The notes under the pieces: generated by a model
What the model was told of the DNA's origin: nothing
The model's input: only the letters and a program-made list of their open reading frames with translations
The model's database searches: none
From: Treponema sp.
GTDB lineage: Bacteria; Spirochaetota; Spirochaetia; Treponematales; Treponemataceae
Reading direction: 5' to 3'
NCBI GenBank assembly: GCA_017449265.1
Contig: JAFSJW010000080.1
Span: 62,001 to 126,000, forward strand
Length of the DNA: 64,000 nucleotides
Part shown: positions 8,196 through 15,999 of the stretch, one piece after another
How the letters are laid out: each line of letters starts with the position of its first letter
Numbering within the stretch: position 1 is the stretch's first letter
Translations under genes and position numbers: made by a program

Positions 8196-8810
8196 GTGGC
8201 ACAGTCTGATAACAGCAAGAAGGATGACGGTTTAGTACAATCGTTCATCGTTGGTTTTATCCGTGGTTCTCATGGAGTTTCGGGTAAATTTAATTTTGAG
8301 AGTGCCTCCGGATATTACGAGCATTTCGAGGATATGTCGGAAGTCACTTTGAGGAACAGCAAGACAGGCGATTCTAGGGTCTTCAAGGTTGAATCGGTTG
8401 AAATCGGAAGCTTTTCTTCATTTATGAAACTTGAGGGAATCAATTCTCCTGAAGATGTTAAAAAGTACAATCACTGGGAGATTGTGGTGCCTCGCGACAA
8501 TGCCAGTTTTCTTGACGAAGATGAATGGTATGTCGAAGACTTGAAAGGTTGCTCTCTTTATTATGAGGGCAAAGACGGTTTGAACATTGTGGTTGGAACT
8601 GTCACAGACGTAATGGAAGGCGGCTCTGGTGACCTCCTTGAGGTTAAGCTGGCCGAGGATTGTGATTTTTTGGACGAGCACATCAGGTTCAATTCCGATG
8701 GAAAAGTTCGTACCGTTCTGATTCCGATGAACGGTGAGGCTGGTTTCATAGGGGATGTTGATGTCCGGAAGAAAAAGATACAATTGATGCACCTCTGGAT
8801 TCTGGAGTAA
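8196..8810 (+). CDS. rimM: Ribosome maturation factor RimM
   Basis: RimM binds S19 and assists 30S head maturation. The N-terminal barrel begins FIVGFIRGSHGVSGKFNFE and the PRC-barrel half contains EDEWYVEDLKGC and a C-terminal VLIPMNGEAGFIGDVDVRKK. I chose the GTG at 8196, four bases after the khpA stop, because it gives a short tail before the conserved barrel. An ATG at 8139 in the same frame would overlap khpA by over 50 bases and add residues not expected in the family. The ribosome site is weak, suggesting translational coupling to khpA. Confidence 0.9.
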   Translation: MAQSDNSKKDDGLVQSFIVGFIRGSHGVSGKFNFESASGYYEHFEDMSEVTLRNSKTGDSRVFKVESVEIGSFSSFMKLEGINSPEDVKKYNHWEIVVPRDNASFLDEDEWYVEDLKGCSLYYEGKDGLNIVVGTVTDVMEGGSGDLLEVKLAEDCDFLDEHIRFNSDGKVRTVLIPMNGEAGFIGDVDVRKKKIQLMHLWILE

Positions 8811-8814
8811 TTCC

Positions 8815-9582
8815 ATGAAATTTACTGTGCTGACCTTATTTCCTGAGATTCCGCGCGCTTTTTTTGAAACCTCAATCATGGCGAAGGCGGTTGAGAAGGG
8901 AATTATTGCCTACGATTTGGTGAATATCAGGGATTTTGCCTTTGATAATCACAGAACTTGTGACGACAAACCGTACGGAGGTGGTGCCGGACAGCTTTTG
9001 ATGGCAGAACCTCTCGGGCGCGCTTTAGACAGCGTAAAGGCTTATAAGAAGCATGTGATTTATGTCACGCCAAGCGGAAAGCCTTTCACTCAGAAAAAAG
9101 CGCAGGAATTAAGTCGGAAGGATGAAATCGTCCTTGTCTGCGGACGGTACGAAGGTATTGACCAGCGGATAATAGACTTGTATGTTGATGATGAAATTTC
9201 AATTGGCGACTATGTTATGTCGAGCGGGGAGCTTGCTGCCACGGTAATCGTTGATTCCGTCTACAGGCTCGTTGATAATGTCATCACACCAGAAAGTCTT
9301 GACGAAGAAAGTTATTCCGGCGGACTTTTGGAATATCCCCAGTACACTCGCCCGGCTGTGTACAAGGGCTTGGAAGTGCCTGACATACTGACAGGCGGTA
9401 ACCATGAGCTTATTCGGAAGTGGCGGCTGAAAAAGCGGCTTGAGAAAACGCTTGCCAACAGACCTGATTTGGTTGTAAAGGCGCGTCTTACAGGAGAGCT
9501 TTCCAGCGAGGCCGAAAAAATGATTGAGGAATTGACGGAACATGTTTCGTTGAAGCATGACCGCAAACGTAGAGGAAAATAA
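8815..9582 (+). CDS. trmD: tRNA (guanine37-N1)-methyltransferase
   Basis: A 255-residue SPOUT methyltransferase that makes m1G37 in tRNAs reading CNN/GG-type codons and prevents +1 frameshifting. Visible motifs are MKFTVLTLFPEIP at the start, DDKPYGGGAGQLLMAEPL, the SAM-binding trefoil knot region LVCGRYEGIDQRIIDLYVDDEISIGDYVMSSGELAA, and the C-terminal PDILTGGNHELIRKWR segment. A GGAG site precedes the ATG, four bases after rimM. The length is normal (about 240-260). Confidence 0.97.
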   Translation: MKFTVLTLFPEIPRAFFETSIMAKAVEKGIIAYDLVNIRDFAFDNHRTCDDKPYGGGAGQLLMAEPLGRALDSVKAYKKHVIYVTPSGKPFTQKKAQELSRKDEIVLVCGRYEGIDQRIIDLYVDDEISIGDYVMSSGELAATVIVDSVYRLVDNVITPESLDEESYSGGLLEYPQYTRPAVYKGLEVPDILTGGNHELIRKWRLKKRLEKTLANRPDLVVKARLTGELSSEAEKMIEELTEHVSLKHDRKRRGK

Positions 9583-9584
9583 TC

Positions 9585-10058
9585 ATGGATTTGATCAAGA
9601 CAATTGAAGAGCAGCAGAAAAAAGAAGGTGCTCTTAATTTCAGTGTTGGTGATACTGTAAAAGTTCACTTCGAGATTATTGAGGGTAAGACAAAGCGTAT
9701 CCAGATTTATGAAGGACTCGTAATCTGTATCAAGAACTCTGGTGTCCGCAAGACTTTCACTGTCCGCAAGATTTCTTACGGCGTTGGTGTTGAGCGTGTA
9801 TTCCCAGTTTACAGCCCACGCGTTGTAAAAGTGGAAGTTGTCCGCGTAGGAAACATCCGCAGAAGCAAGCTCTACTATATCCGCGACAAGATTGGTAAGG
9901 GCGCGAAGGTTAAGGAGCTTGTCGGACAGAAAGCCGTGGCTTACTTGGCAGCTTCCCGCGCAGCATCAAAGGCCGCTGAGGCTCTTGAGGCAAAAATCAA
10001 TGCTGAGGAAAAGGCTGAGAACGCAGCAGCAAAAGCAGCTAAACCAGCAAAGAAATAA
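9585..10058 (+). CDS. rplS: 50S ribosomal protein L19 with Ala/Lys-rich tail
   Basis: The first 115 residues are typical L19: FSVGDTVKVHFEIIEGKTKRIQIYEGLVI, IYSPR-like VYSPRVVKVEVVRVGNIRRSKLYYIRDKIGKGAKVKE. L19 lies at the 30S-50S interface. The protein continues for about 40 residues beyond the usual end as an alanine- and lysine-rich extension (repeats of AASRAASKAAEALEAK and KAENAAAKAAKPAKK), predicted helical and basic, and so possibly rRNA-contacting. It is the last gene of the operon, two bases after trmD, and is followed by a terminator. Confidence 0.96.
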   Translation: MDLIKTIEEQQKKEGALNFSVGDTVKVHFEIIEGKTKRIQIYEGLVICIKNSGVRKTFTVRKISYGVGVERVFPVYSPRVVKVEVVRVGNIRRSKLYYIRDKIGKGAKVKELVGQKAVAYLAASRAASKAAEALEAKINAEEKAENAAAKAAKPAKK

Positions 10059-10074
10059 GCTCGTTTTCGGGTAA

Positions 10075-10137
10075 CAGGAGGCGGTTCAATAAGTTCTGCA
10101 AATATATTCATTGAGCTTTTGAGCCGCCTGTTTTTTT
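10075..10137 (+). terminator. Intrinsic terminator of the rpsP-rplS operon
   Basis: AGGCGGTTCAA at 10079-10089 pairs with TTGAGCCGCCT at 10119-10129 (one G-U pair), with a long loop, followed by seven T at 10131-10137. Confidence 0.75.
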
Positions 10138-10264
10138 GCTTGTATCAAAAAATGTGAAGTAGAGTTTTTAGAGATTTTATTAAAAAAATCTCTTTTTTTT
10201 TCTCGATTTTTTTATTTTTTCTAAATTCAAGGTAACAACAAAATCCATAAATGATATAATAAAT

Positions 10265-10293
10265 TTGTTCGAGAATATTGCTTTTCCGAACAG
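10265..10293 (+). repeat. Degenerate copy of the dispersed palindrome
   Basis: TTGTTCGAGAATATTGC followed by TTTTCCGAACAGG matches the inner right arm of the 39-bp palindromic family (TTTTCCGAACAGG) and part of the left arm. The outer stem is lost. It lies upstream of the gene at 10337. Confidence 0.35.
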
Positions 10294-10336
10294 GTGAAAT
10301 ATTCCTATAGTTTGTCATTGAAAAGGGGTGGTTTAA

Positions 10337-10630
10337 GTGAAGAACTTTAATAAAATCAGCTGTGATGAAATCAAAATAGGAGTTAAATTTTCTGCTCCCG
10401 TTTTCTTTGATGATGGAGAAAATATGTTTCTTGCGGAGGAAAAATCCGTAAAACCGTATCATATTGCGGCTCTTGCACGCTGGAACATTCCTTACCTCCT
10501 GACTTACGGTCATATCGTTACTGACGATGATGAGTCCGAGCCGAACGAGCTTTACGAGCTTGAGACGCTTGATGATGTTGAGGAAATTGGAGAAACTGAG
10601 GAAATCGAATCACTTGAGGAAACTGCCTGA
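10337..10630 (+). CDS. Small acidic-tailed protein, first gene of the yraN operon
   Basis: A 97-residue protein from a GTG start with an AAGGGGTGG ribosome site. The N-terminal 60 residues (ISCDEIKIGVKFSAPVFFDDGENMFLAEEKSVKPYHIAALARWNIPYLLTYG) resemble the short domain found in front of HD-GYP/HDIG phosphohydrolases in treponemes. Here it stands alone, followed by a strongly acidic tail (DDDESEPNELYELE and EEIGETEEIESLEE). No catalytic residues are visible. Its stop overlaps the proposed start of yraN. I infer a regulatory or adaptor role only from its isolation; the function is unknown. Confidence 0.75.
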   Translation: MKNFNKISCDEIKIGVKFSAPVFFDDGENMFLAEEKSVKPYHIAALARWNIPYLLTYGHIVTDDDESEPNELYELETLDDVEEIGETEEIESLEETA

Positions 10631-10998
10631 ACAAAAAATCAACAAAACAGACAGGAAATTACGGCGAGGACAAAGCTTGTGATTTCCTGAAAAAAAGCGG
10701 ATATACAATTATCTCAAGAAATTTCCGATGCCGCAGGGGCGAGATTGACATCATTGCTTCATGCGGTGAATTTGTCGTGTTCGTTGAGGTCAAAACGCTT
10801 CCGAGCGGCAATCCTGATATTCTTGCCCACGAGCTTAATCTAAGAAAACAGAAAAGAATAATTGAAACATCTCAATTTTTTCTCCTAAACAATCGACAAT
10901 ATAATAACAGCAAAATCCGTTACGATGTGATTGTGATTGACATGCCGGATTTTGAACCTGTGTATCATATTCAAGAAGCATTTTCGGAGATAACATGA
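10627..10998 (+). CDS. yraN: YraN-family (UPF0102) nuclease-like protein, CTG start
   Basis: A 124-residue protein with the UPF0102 hallmarks TKQTGNYGEDKACDFLKKSG, then RNFRCRRGEIDIIA and FVVFVEVKTL, i.e. the E..D...E-x-K core of the Holliday-junction-resolvase-like fold. No ATG, GTG or TTG exists between the in-frame TGA at 10615 and the GTG at 10777, which lies after the conserved GEID motif. The only sensible start is CTG at 10627, overlapping the previous stop (CTGA) with GAGG seven bases upstream. The 3' end overlaps the next gene by ATGA. The family's cellular role is not settled. Confidence 0.85.
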   Translation: MNKKSTKQTGNYGEDKACDFLKKSGYTIISRNFRCRRGEIDIIASCGEFVVFVEVKTLPSGNPDILAHELNLRKQKRIIETSQFFLLNNRQYNNSKIRYDVIVIDMPDFEPVYHIQEAFSEIT

Positions 10999-11168
10999 CT
11001 TCATCTTCAAAAAAAGTCGTTTTTGATAGAAAAAATTCTGACCGTATTGTAGAATTACGAAAGAAAATTAATGATCCAAAGTATTTGGATTCTGCTGTTT
11101 CTCGAATCGCTCAGGTTATGAGCAAAAGGATTGTGGGAGACACAGATCCTTATTCGAGAAAGGTGTAA
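10995..11168 (+). CDS. Small basic protein of 57 residues
   Basis: An ATG at 10995 overlaps the yraN stop (ATGA), and the stop TAA overlaps the ATG of the next gene by one base, so the frame is locked into the operon on both sides. The product starts MTSSSKKVVFDRKNSDRIVE and continues with a helix rich in Lys/Arg (SRIAQVMSKRIVG). There is no signal peptide and I do not recognise the family. The tight overlaps are the best evidence that it is translated. Confidence 0.65.
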   Translation: MTSSSKKVVFDRKNSDRIVELRKKINDPKYLDSAVSRIAQVMSKRIVGDTDPYSRKV

Positions 11169-11626
11169 TGGGCTACAAAAAGACTAATCGGAACAGAAAT
11201 TACGGTGAGAGAAGAAAAGGCAGGGGCGAAAAGTCCGAGCGGCATGAAAGGCGCGAGAAAAAAAGCTTCGTAAGCCAGAAAGAAATACAGGAAAATGAGA
11301 ATGCCATAAAGGTATTCAAAGCTAAGATTCCTTTGTGCGAGTGTTGCGGAAAGCAGATTATTGATGTGGCTGATGCGATTACGAGCAAGGAAACGGGAAA
11401 TCCTGTTCATTTTGACTGCGTGCTTAATAAAATCAGCGAGCGTGAGAAACTTGGCTCGAACGAAAAACTTGTTTATATAGGGCAGGGAAAATTCGCCGTT
11501 CTTTATTTTGAGAATATTCATGATTTCAGAAAATTCACAATCAGAAAAACAATAGAGTGGGAAAGTCAGGACTCAAGAAGTGAATGGCGCATTGAGATGG
11601 CGAGTCTTTACAGCCAGATAAAATAA
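11168..11626 (+). CDS. Conserved zinc-ribbon-like protein with basic N-terminus
   Basis: A 152-residue cytoplasmic protein. Residues 1-40 are extremely basic (KKTNRNRNYGERRKGRG and ERHERREKK), suited to nucleic-acid or ribosome contact. It then has a CECC pair (residues 57-60) and a later HFDC, a likely metal-binding C-x2-C/H-x2-C arrangement, followed by a beta-rich C-terminus (KLVYIGQGKFAVLYFENI). It is last in the four-gene overlapping operon with yraN. I believe it is conserved in treponemes but cannot assign a function. A copy of the dispersed palindrome begins one base after its stop codon. Confidence 0.8.
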   Translation: MGYKKTNRNRNYGERRKGRGEKSERHERREKKSFVSQKEIQENENAIKVFKAKIPLCECCGKQIIDVADAITSKETGNPVHFDCVLNKISEREKLGSNEKLVYIGQGKFAVLYFENIHDFRKFTIRKTIEWESQDSRSEWRIEMASLYSQIK

Positions 11627-11665
11627 TAGAGCTGTTCGGAAACTTCAGTTTTCCGAACAGCTCTA
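11627..11665 (+). repeat. Dispersed 39-bp palindrome, perfect copy
   Basis: The 16-bp perfect stem TAGAGCTGTTCGGAAA / complement encloses the loop CTTCAGT. It starts immediately after a TAA stop codon (11624-11626). No T-run follows, so it is not a standard intrinsic terminator. Confidence 0.85.
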
Positions 11666-11707
11666 ATGCGCGGTGGCTTTGGTTTTGTTGGATTGTCCTG
11701 AAAAAAC

Positions 11708-11739
11708 AAAGCCTGACTTTCAGATGAAAATCAGGCTTT
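11708..11739 (-). terminator. Intrinsic terminator of tRNA-Leu
   Basis: Read on the minus strand, GCCTGATTTTC and its partner GAAAGTCAGGC (11711-11736) form a hairpin directly after the tRNA, followed by TTTGTTTTTT. Confidence 0.75.
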
Positions 11740-11824
11740 GCCGGGAACCGGACTCGGACCGGCACGCCGGTTTAGCTGGCGAGGGATTTTAAGTCCCTTG
11801 TGTCTACCATTCCACCATCCCGGC
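11740..11824 (-). tRNA. tRNA-Leu (anticodon UAA)
   Basis: An 85-base class II tRNA on the minus strand. The acceptor arms GCCGGGA and TCCCGGC pair; the D-arm has TGGTAGACAC, the anticodon loop is ACTTAAAAT with anticodon TAA, and there is a long variable arm and a T-arm of the GGTCCGAGTCC form with GTCCGAGTC as the loop region. The 3' CCA is not encoded. It reads UUA/UUG leucine codons. A promoter lies upstream and a terminator directly downstream. Confidence 0.95.
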
Positions 11825-11851
11825 ATCGTTATATCAAACAATAACGCTTTA

Positions 11852-11880
11852 ATTATAGCAGATTTATACGCTTCATTCAA
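11852..11880 (-). promoter_or_regulatory. Promoter of tRNA-Leu
   Basis: On the minus strand TTGAAT (11880-11875), a 17-base spacer and a perfect TATAAT (11857-11852), ending about 27 bases before the mature tRNA 5' end. Confidence 0.65.
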
Positions 11881-11906
11881 GGCAAGAATTCATAGGAGTA
11901 TTGAAA

Positions 11907-12146
11907 ATGGCAGAGATAAAATTCGAATTCAAGGGTGAGCATCAGGTAATCATGCCTGGCAGCAAAGGCTGGAATCTTGAGCTGAACATCGTTTCATGGA
12001 ATGACAGGGATGCGAAGTATGACATACGCTCTTGGAGCGAGGACCATACAAAAATGGGCAAAGGTCTTACGATGACGGCAGATGAGCTTTCTGCCCTCAG
12101 GAATTTGCTCAACAAAATCGAAATCAAGCAGCTCGGTCAGGCTTAA
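11907..12146 (+). CDS. PC4/YdbC-like ssDNA-binding protein
   Basis: A 79-residue protein with the PC4-like pattern KYDIRSWSEDHTKMGKGLTMTADELSALRNLL, i.e. a curved sheet for single-stranded DNA followed by a helix. Bacterial YdbC-type proteins bind ssDNA; a transcription or repair role is likely but not shown here. The ATG at 11907 was chosen over the TTG at 11901 because AGGAG (11894-11898) lies eight bases before the ATG and only two before the TTG. tatD starts one base after its stop, so the two are probably cotranscribed. Confidence 0.85.
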   Translation: MAEIKFEFKGEHQVIMPGSKGWNLELNIVSWNDRDAKYDIRSWSEDHTKMGKGLTMTADELSALRNLLNKIEIKQLGQA

Positions 12147-12147
12147 T

Positions 12148-13032
12148 ATGTTCAGTGACACGCATTTTCATTTTAAGTATCTTGTGCGAGAGCGGGGGCT
12201 TGACGGAGCTGATATTTTAAGAAAGCTGTGCGCCCGCGACACTTTTTTTGCCCTTGACATTGGAACTGATGCGGGCGATTTGTCTGATAGGCTTGATGTT
12301 ATGGAAGAGTCTTTCTCGGCTCTTTCGGACAATGAGAGGGAAAAAGCTCTGCGCATGATTTTCTTTTCCGCGGGGATATGGCCAAGCCCCGATGAAATAA
12401 GCAATCGGTTCGAGCGGATAAAAGTCCTTGAGAAACAGATAGATGATTTTTCATCGGACGGCAGGTTCGGGAAAAAACTTGTTGCTTTGGGAGAATTCGG
12501 CCTTGACCACCACTGGAATGCGAACGGGGCTGACCATAGGAGCGAGGATGATTTTGACAAGAGACTTCTTGATGGGGAGCGTGAGCTTTTTCAGATGCAA
12601 ATTGAGCTTTCCAAAAAGAAAGGGCTTCCGTTCCTTGTTCATTCGCGCGATGCTTTTTCAGATACTGTTGATGTTCTGGAAAACATGGGGTACAACAATG
12701 GTGTCATACATTGTTTTTCCTACGGAAAAGACGAGGCGCGGAAATTCCTTGATATGGGATTTTACATTGCGTTTGGTGGCGGCGTAACATACACGAAAAA
12801 GTCGCGGCTTGACGAGATGACCGAGCTTTTGAGGTTCGTTCCTGACGATATGATACTTTTGGAGACAGACGCGCCGTATCTTGCGCCTGTTCCGTTCCGA
12901 GGTCAGACAAATACGCCTGTGCTTGTGGAATATGTCTACAACTTCATAGCCGCCGCGCGGAATGTTTCTCCTTACGAGCTTAGCCGCACTGTTGACGAGA
13001 ATATCAGGCGGCTGTTCTTTTCTGCTTGTTAG
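12148..13032 (+). CDS. tatD: TatD-family metal-dependent hydrolase
   Basis: A 294-residue TIM-barrel amidohydrolase of the TatD DNase family. Metal-binding motifs are present: SDTHFHF at the N-terminus, GEFGLDHH mid-protein, FLVHSRDA, VIHCFSYGK, and LETDAPYLAPVPFRG near the C-terminus. TatD proteins are Mg2+-dependent 3'-5' exonucleases/AP-lyases linked to DNA repair and degradation. It is about 35 residues longer than usual because of an insertion around residues 50-110 (a charged helical region). I start at ATG 12148, next to the previous gene's stop, rather than at an upstream in-frame codon inside that gene. The end nearly meets the convergent chromate transporter gene. Confidence 0.92.
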   Translation: MFSDTHFHFKYLVRERGLDGADILRKLCARDTFFALDIGTDAGDLSDRLDVMEESFSALSDNEREKALRMIFFSAGIWPSPDEISNRFERIKVLEKQIDDFSSDGRFGKKLVALGEFGLDHHWNANGADHRSEDDFDKRLLDGERELFQMQIELSKKKGLPFLVHSRDAFSDTVDVLENMGYNNGVIHCFSYGKDEARKFLDMGFYIAFGGGVTYTKKSRLDEMTELLRFVPDDMILLETDAPYLAPVPFRGQTNTPVLVEYVYNFIAAARNVSPYELSRTVDENIRRLFFSAC

Positions 13033-13039
13033 CGGCTTT

Positions 13040-13654
13040 CTACAGGAAAAATGCCCCGAACGCACCTCCGGCAAGAATGATGAACACGGGATGTATTTTT
13101 GTTTTGAAGAGAACAATCAGGCATATCAGATAGAACATTGCGCTGAGCCCTGATATGTGGAAATTATTCCATGTTGAGATTTTGAAAAAATCGAATCCGT
13201 TCAGGACAATAAGCGCAAGGACTATGATTTTTACGGCGGCTACGGCTATTACGCCCGAAACTGCTGGCCGGAGCGTTGAAAACGCAGCTTGCACTGCTTT
13301 TTTCTCGGAGAACTTGCCGAAAAATTTTGCTATCAGAATAATGCATATTATAGAAGGAAGCACTTCGCCCAGCGTAGTGAAAATGCCGCCGAACACACCA
13401 TAAAGCTCCGTTCCGATGTATGTGGCTATGTTTATTCCGATTGGCCCAGGGGTGCTTTCTGAGATTGCGACCATGTTGAAAAAATCGCTTGCCGAGATAA
13501 GGCCAAAACGCTCGACAATGACTTCCTGCATTATCGTTATTGCGACTTGACCTCCGCCAATCGTGATTAGTCCGACATAAAAAAAGACGGCGATTAGCAG
13601 AAAAAGGCCTGCGGCTGTCTGGCTTTGTATTTGTTCTATTATGAAGTTGACCAT
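13040..13654 (-). CDS. Chromate transporter subunit (half-size ChrA), second gene
   Basis: A 204-residue membrane protein with one CHR domain: FYVGLITIGGGQVAITIMQEV, ISESTPGPIGINIATYIG and about five further hydrophobic helices. Short CHR proteins work as pairs encoded in tandem with opposite membrane topology; the partner lies immediately upstream (13656-14234, stop and start overlapping). The family exports chromate or related oxyanions, but in anaerobic gut bacteria the substrate may be another anion. It converges with tatD. Confidence 0.9.
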   Translation of the reverse strand: MVNFIIEQIQSQTAAGLFLLIAVFFYVGLITIGGGQVAITIMQEVIVERFGLISASDFFNMVAISESTPGPIGINIATYIGTELYGVFGGIFTTLGEVLPSIICIILIAKFFGKFSEKKAVQAAFSTLRPAVSGVIAVAAVKIIVLALIVLNGFDFFKISTWNNFHISGLSAMFYLICLIVLFKTKIHPVFIILAGGAFGAFFL

Positions 13655-13655
13655 C

Positions 13656-14234
13656 TTACTTTTTCTCCGCTGAGGAAGCCTTTTTGAATTCCCCTCTACA
13701 TGCGTATATTATTATACCCAGAATCGCACTTCCAAGAATAATCCAGATTGTGCTTACATTCAGGATGTATATAAGCGCGAAAGCGATTATAAGAAGCACT
13801 AATCCGAATACACTTTTAACGGACTTGCTGGCGAACTTGTACACCGCGTAAGTCAAAATTGCCGCTACGGATACATTTATGCCCGTCAATGCTTTCTGAA
13901 CCCATGCTATGTCCTTGAAATTGGATATGAACATGGCGATAATCGTGATTACGATTATGGACGGACTGACCATTCCGGCGGTTGCAACTATTCCGCCGGC
14001 GGCTTTTGCCTGCTTGTAGCCCGTGAATGTGGCAACATTCACGGCGATAATTCCAGGTGTGCTTTGCCCTATTGCAAACCAGTCGAGCAGTTCCTCCGCA
14101 GTGGCCCATTTACGCTTTTCGGCTATTTCCCGCTCAAGTATTGGGAGCATTGCGATTCCGCCGCCGAAAGTGACAAGACCGATTTTGAAAAAAATAGAAA
14201 AGAGCCCGATAAAAATTTTTAGTTTTTCTTTCAT
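13656..14234 (-). CDS. Chromate transporter subunit (half-size ChrA), first gene
   Basis: A 192-residue CHR-domain membrane protein. The repeat motifs are FKIGLVTFGGGIAMLPILERE and AIGQSTPGIIAVNVATFTGYK, followed by hydrophobic helices. I use ATG 14234, preceded by AGGAAG, rather than an upstream ATG that would overlap the malQ end. It is nine bases after malQ and immediately before its partner, so malQ-chr-chr may be a single transcript, although a functional link with malQ is not evident. Confidence 0.9.
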   Translation of the reverse strand: MKEKLKIFIGLFSIFFKIGLVTFGGGIAMLPILEREIAEKRKWATAEELLDWFAIGQSTPGIIAVNVATFTGYKQAKAAGGIVATAGMVSPSIIVITIIAMFISNFKDIAWVQKALTGINVSVAAILTYAVYKFASKSVKSVFGLVLLIIAFALIYILNVSTIWIILGSAILGIIIYACRGEFKKASSAEKK

Positions 14235-14242
14235 TTTTCTTC

Positions 14243-15886
14243 CTATCTGTTGAAAAGCACGCAAAGCTCTTTCAGCCACGCACTCTTTTTTACGGCTTTC
14301 TGGCCTTTGAGCATACTCAAATCAGCTCTCCATGCCCAGTTCATCCCGCTTGTGCTCGGAGTGTTCATTCTGGAGCTTGCTCCAAGTCCGTACACATCCT
14401 GAAGCGGCACGATACAAATACTGGCGATTGAGCTGAAAGCACACTTTATGAACCTCCTGCAGAGCTTGCCGGATGTTTTGAATTTTTCGGCATCTTTCTT
14501 GCTGACTTTTTTTCCAAGAAAATATGATGCAATAAGGCACAGCGTCTTGTCGTCCGCAGAGTCAACGATTCCCTGCGCCGTGTCGTTGTCATGCGTCCCT
14601 GTGTACACAACGCAGTTTGTGGTTGTGTAGTTGTGAGGAAGAAACGCATTCGTAAGCGCGCCGTTTTCCCTTTCTGATTTGTCAAATCCGAACTGAACGA
14701 TTTTCATTCCAGGAAAGCCGAGCGAATCGCGAAGGTCTTTCACTTCGTCCGTGATTACGCCCAAGTCCTCGGCGATAAGAGGAAGTGCTCCAAGCTCTTT
14801 CTTTAATGTTTCAAAAAGGTCTTTTCCAGGACCTTTCAGCCATTCGCCCTCAATAGCGGTCTTGTTCCCGAACGGAACTGCCCAGTACGACTCGAAGCCC
14901 CTGAAATGGTCAAGCCTCACATAGTCCACAAGTTTCAGTGTGTTTTTTACGCGCTGAACCCACCAGCCGTAGTTGTCTTTTTTGAGAGCGTCCCAGTCAT
15001 AGAGGGGATTTCCCCAGAGCTGACCGGTAGCAGAAAAATAATCTGGCGGGACTCCGGCAACTTTTTTGAGGCGACCGTCACCATCAAGCTGAAAATAGCT
15101 TTGGTTTGCCCACACATCGCATGAATCCGGGGCTACGAAAATCGGAATGTCCCCGATAATTTCGATGTCAAGCGTCTTTGCGTAATTGCGAAGCTCGTTC
15201 CATTGCCTGAACGCGAAGAATTGGATTGCCTCGTAAGTGAAAAAATCTTCCGCATGTGAGTTTATCCAGTTGTCAACAGCTTTTGCGTCGTGACGGGCAA
15301 GCGGTTTTTCCCAGTAAACATTCCACATTCCGTCTACGAATGCTTTTTTTTCTTCGCTTTCTTTTCGCGCCTTTTCGTCATAGAAAGCTTTTATACTCAT
15401 AAACGCGGCATAGTCTCTGAGCCAGAATTCATTCTCCTTGCAGAAGTCATAAAAATCTGATTTCAGAGCTGCAAACAAAGCTTCTGATTTTTTGATTTTC
15501 TCTTCGCTTGTTATTTTTGCGAGGAAGTTTTTCGCGATTTTTCTGAGTGCGGCTGTTTTCCATGCGACTACAGCCCCATAATCAATGTTTCCGATTTTTT
15601 TTATCCATGATGGAGGGAGGGCGTCTTTTTTTGTGGCGATTCCCTCATGCGCAAGGTCGTCAAGGTCAATTAGAAGCGGGTTTAGTGCGAATGTGGAGGG
15701 CGACTGGTACGGGCTGTCACCGAAGCCTGTCGGGCTTAGGGGCAGAACCTGCCAGATTTTCATCCCCGAAGCGTGAAGCCAGTCCAGGAATGCGAATGAT
15801 GATTTTCCTATTGTTCCGATTCCTGCGGAAAATGGAAGCGATGTTGGGTGGAGCAAAATACCGGCTTTGCGGTCTGTCAGTTCCAT
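14243..15886 (-). CDS. malQ: 4-alpha-glucanotransferase (amylomaltase)
   Basis: A 547-residue GH77 enzyme that transfers alpha-1,4-glucan segments in maltodextrin and glycogen metabolism. Motifs: GILLHPTSLPFSAGIGTIG near the start, WQVLPLSPTGFGDSPYQSPS, GDIPIFVAPDS, the nucleophile region DYVRLDHFRGF, the acid/base region PLIAEDLGVI, and THDNDT. It is slightly longer than the typical 500 residues owing to charged insertions around residues 120-190. An AAGGAG site precedes the ATG. It is transcribed away from sufC across a roughly 295-base AT-rich gap. Confidence 0.95.
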   Translation of the reverse strand: MELTDRKAGILLHPTSLPFSAGIGTIGKSSFAFLDWLHASGMKIWQVLPLSPTGFGDSPYQSPSTFALNPLLIDLDDLAHEGIATKKDALPPSWIKKIGNIDYGAVVAWKTAALRKIAKNFLAKITSEEKIKKSEALFAALKSDFYDFCKENEFWLRDYAAFMSIKAFYDEKARKESEEKKAFVDGMWNVYWEKPLARHDAKAVDNWINSHAEDFFTYEAIQFFAFRQWNELRNYAKTLDIEIIGDIPIFVAPDSCDVWANQSYFQLDGDGRLKKVAGVPPDYFSATGQLWGNPLYDWDALKKDNYGWWVQRVKNTLKLVDYVRLDHFRGFESYWAVPFGNKTAIEGEWLKGPGKDLFETLKKELGALPLIAEDLGVITDEVKDLRDSLGFPGMKIVQFGFDKSERENGALTNAFLPHNYTTTNCVVYTGTHDNDTAQGIVDSADDKTLCLIASYFLGKKVSKKDAEKFKTSGKLCRRFIKCAFSSIASICIVPLQDVYGLGASSRMNTPSTSGMNWAWRADLSMLKGQKAVKKSAWLKELCVLFNR

Positions 15887-15970
15887 GAAAACTCCTTATA
15901 GTTAAAATCTAACTAATATTATCTGAAGAAAATACTATTCAAACTTATCATTGATTATGATAAAATCTTC

Positions 15971-15999
15971 TTGACAACTAGTCAATATTAAGATATGTT
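15971..15999 (+). promoter_or_regulatory. suf operon promoter with overlapping palindrome
   Basis: TTGACA (15971-15976), a 17-base spacer and TATGTT (15994-15999). The -35 is embedded in the palindrome TTGACAACTAGTCAA (15971-15985), a plausible operator for an iron-sulfur or iron-responsive regulator of the Rrf2 type. The leader would be about 175 bases. The regulator identity is inferred only from position. Confidence 0.45.

Noticed and set aside
11627-11665. The 39-bp palindrome as a standard Rho-independent terminator
   Set aside because: No T-tract follows any clear copy, orientation varies, and the loop is conserved, which terminators do not need.
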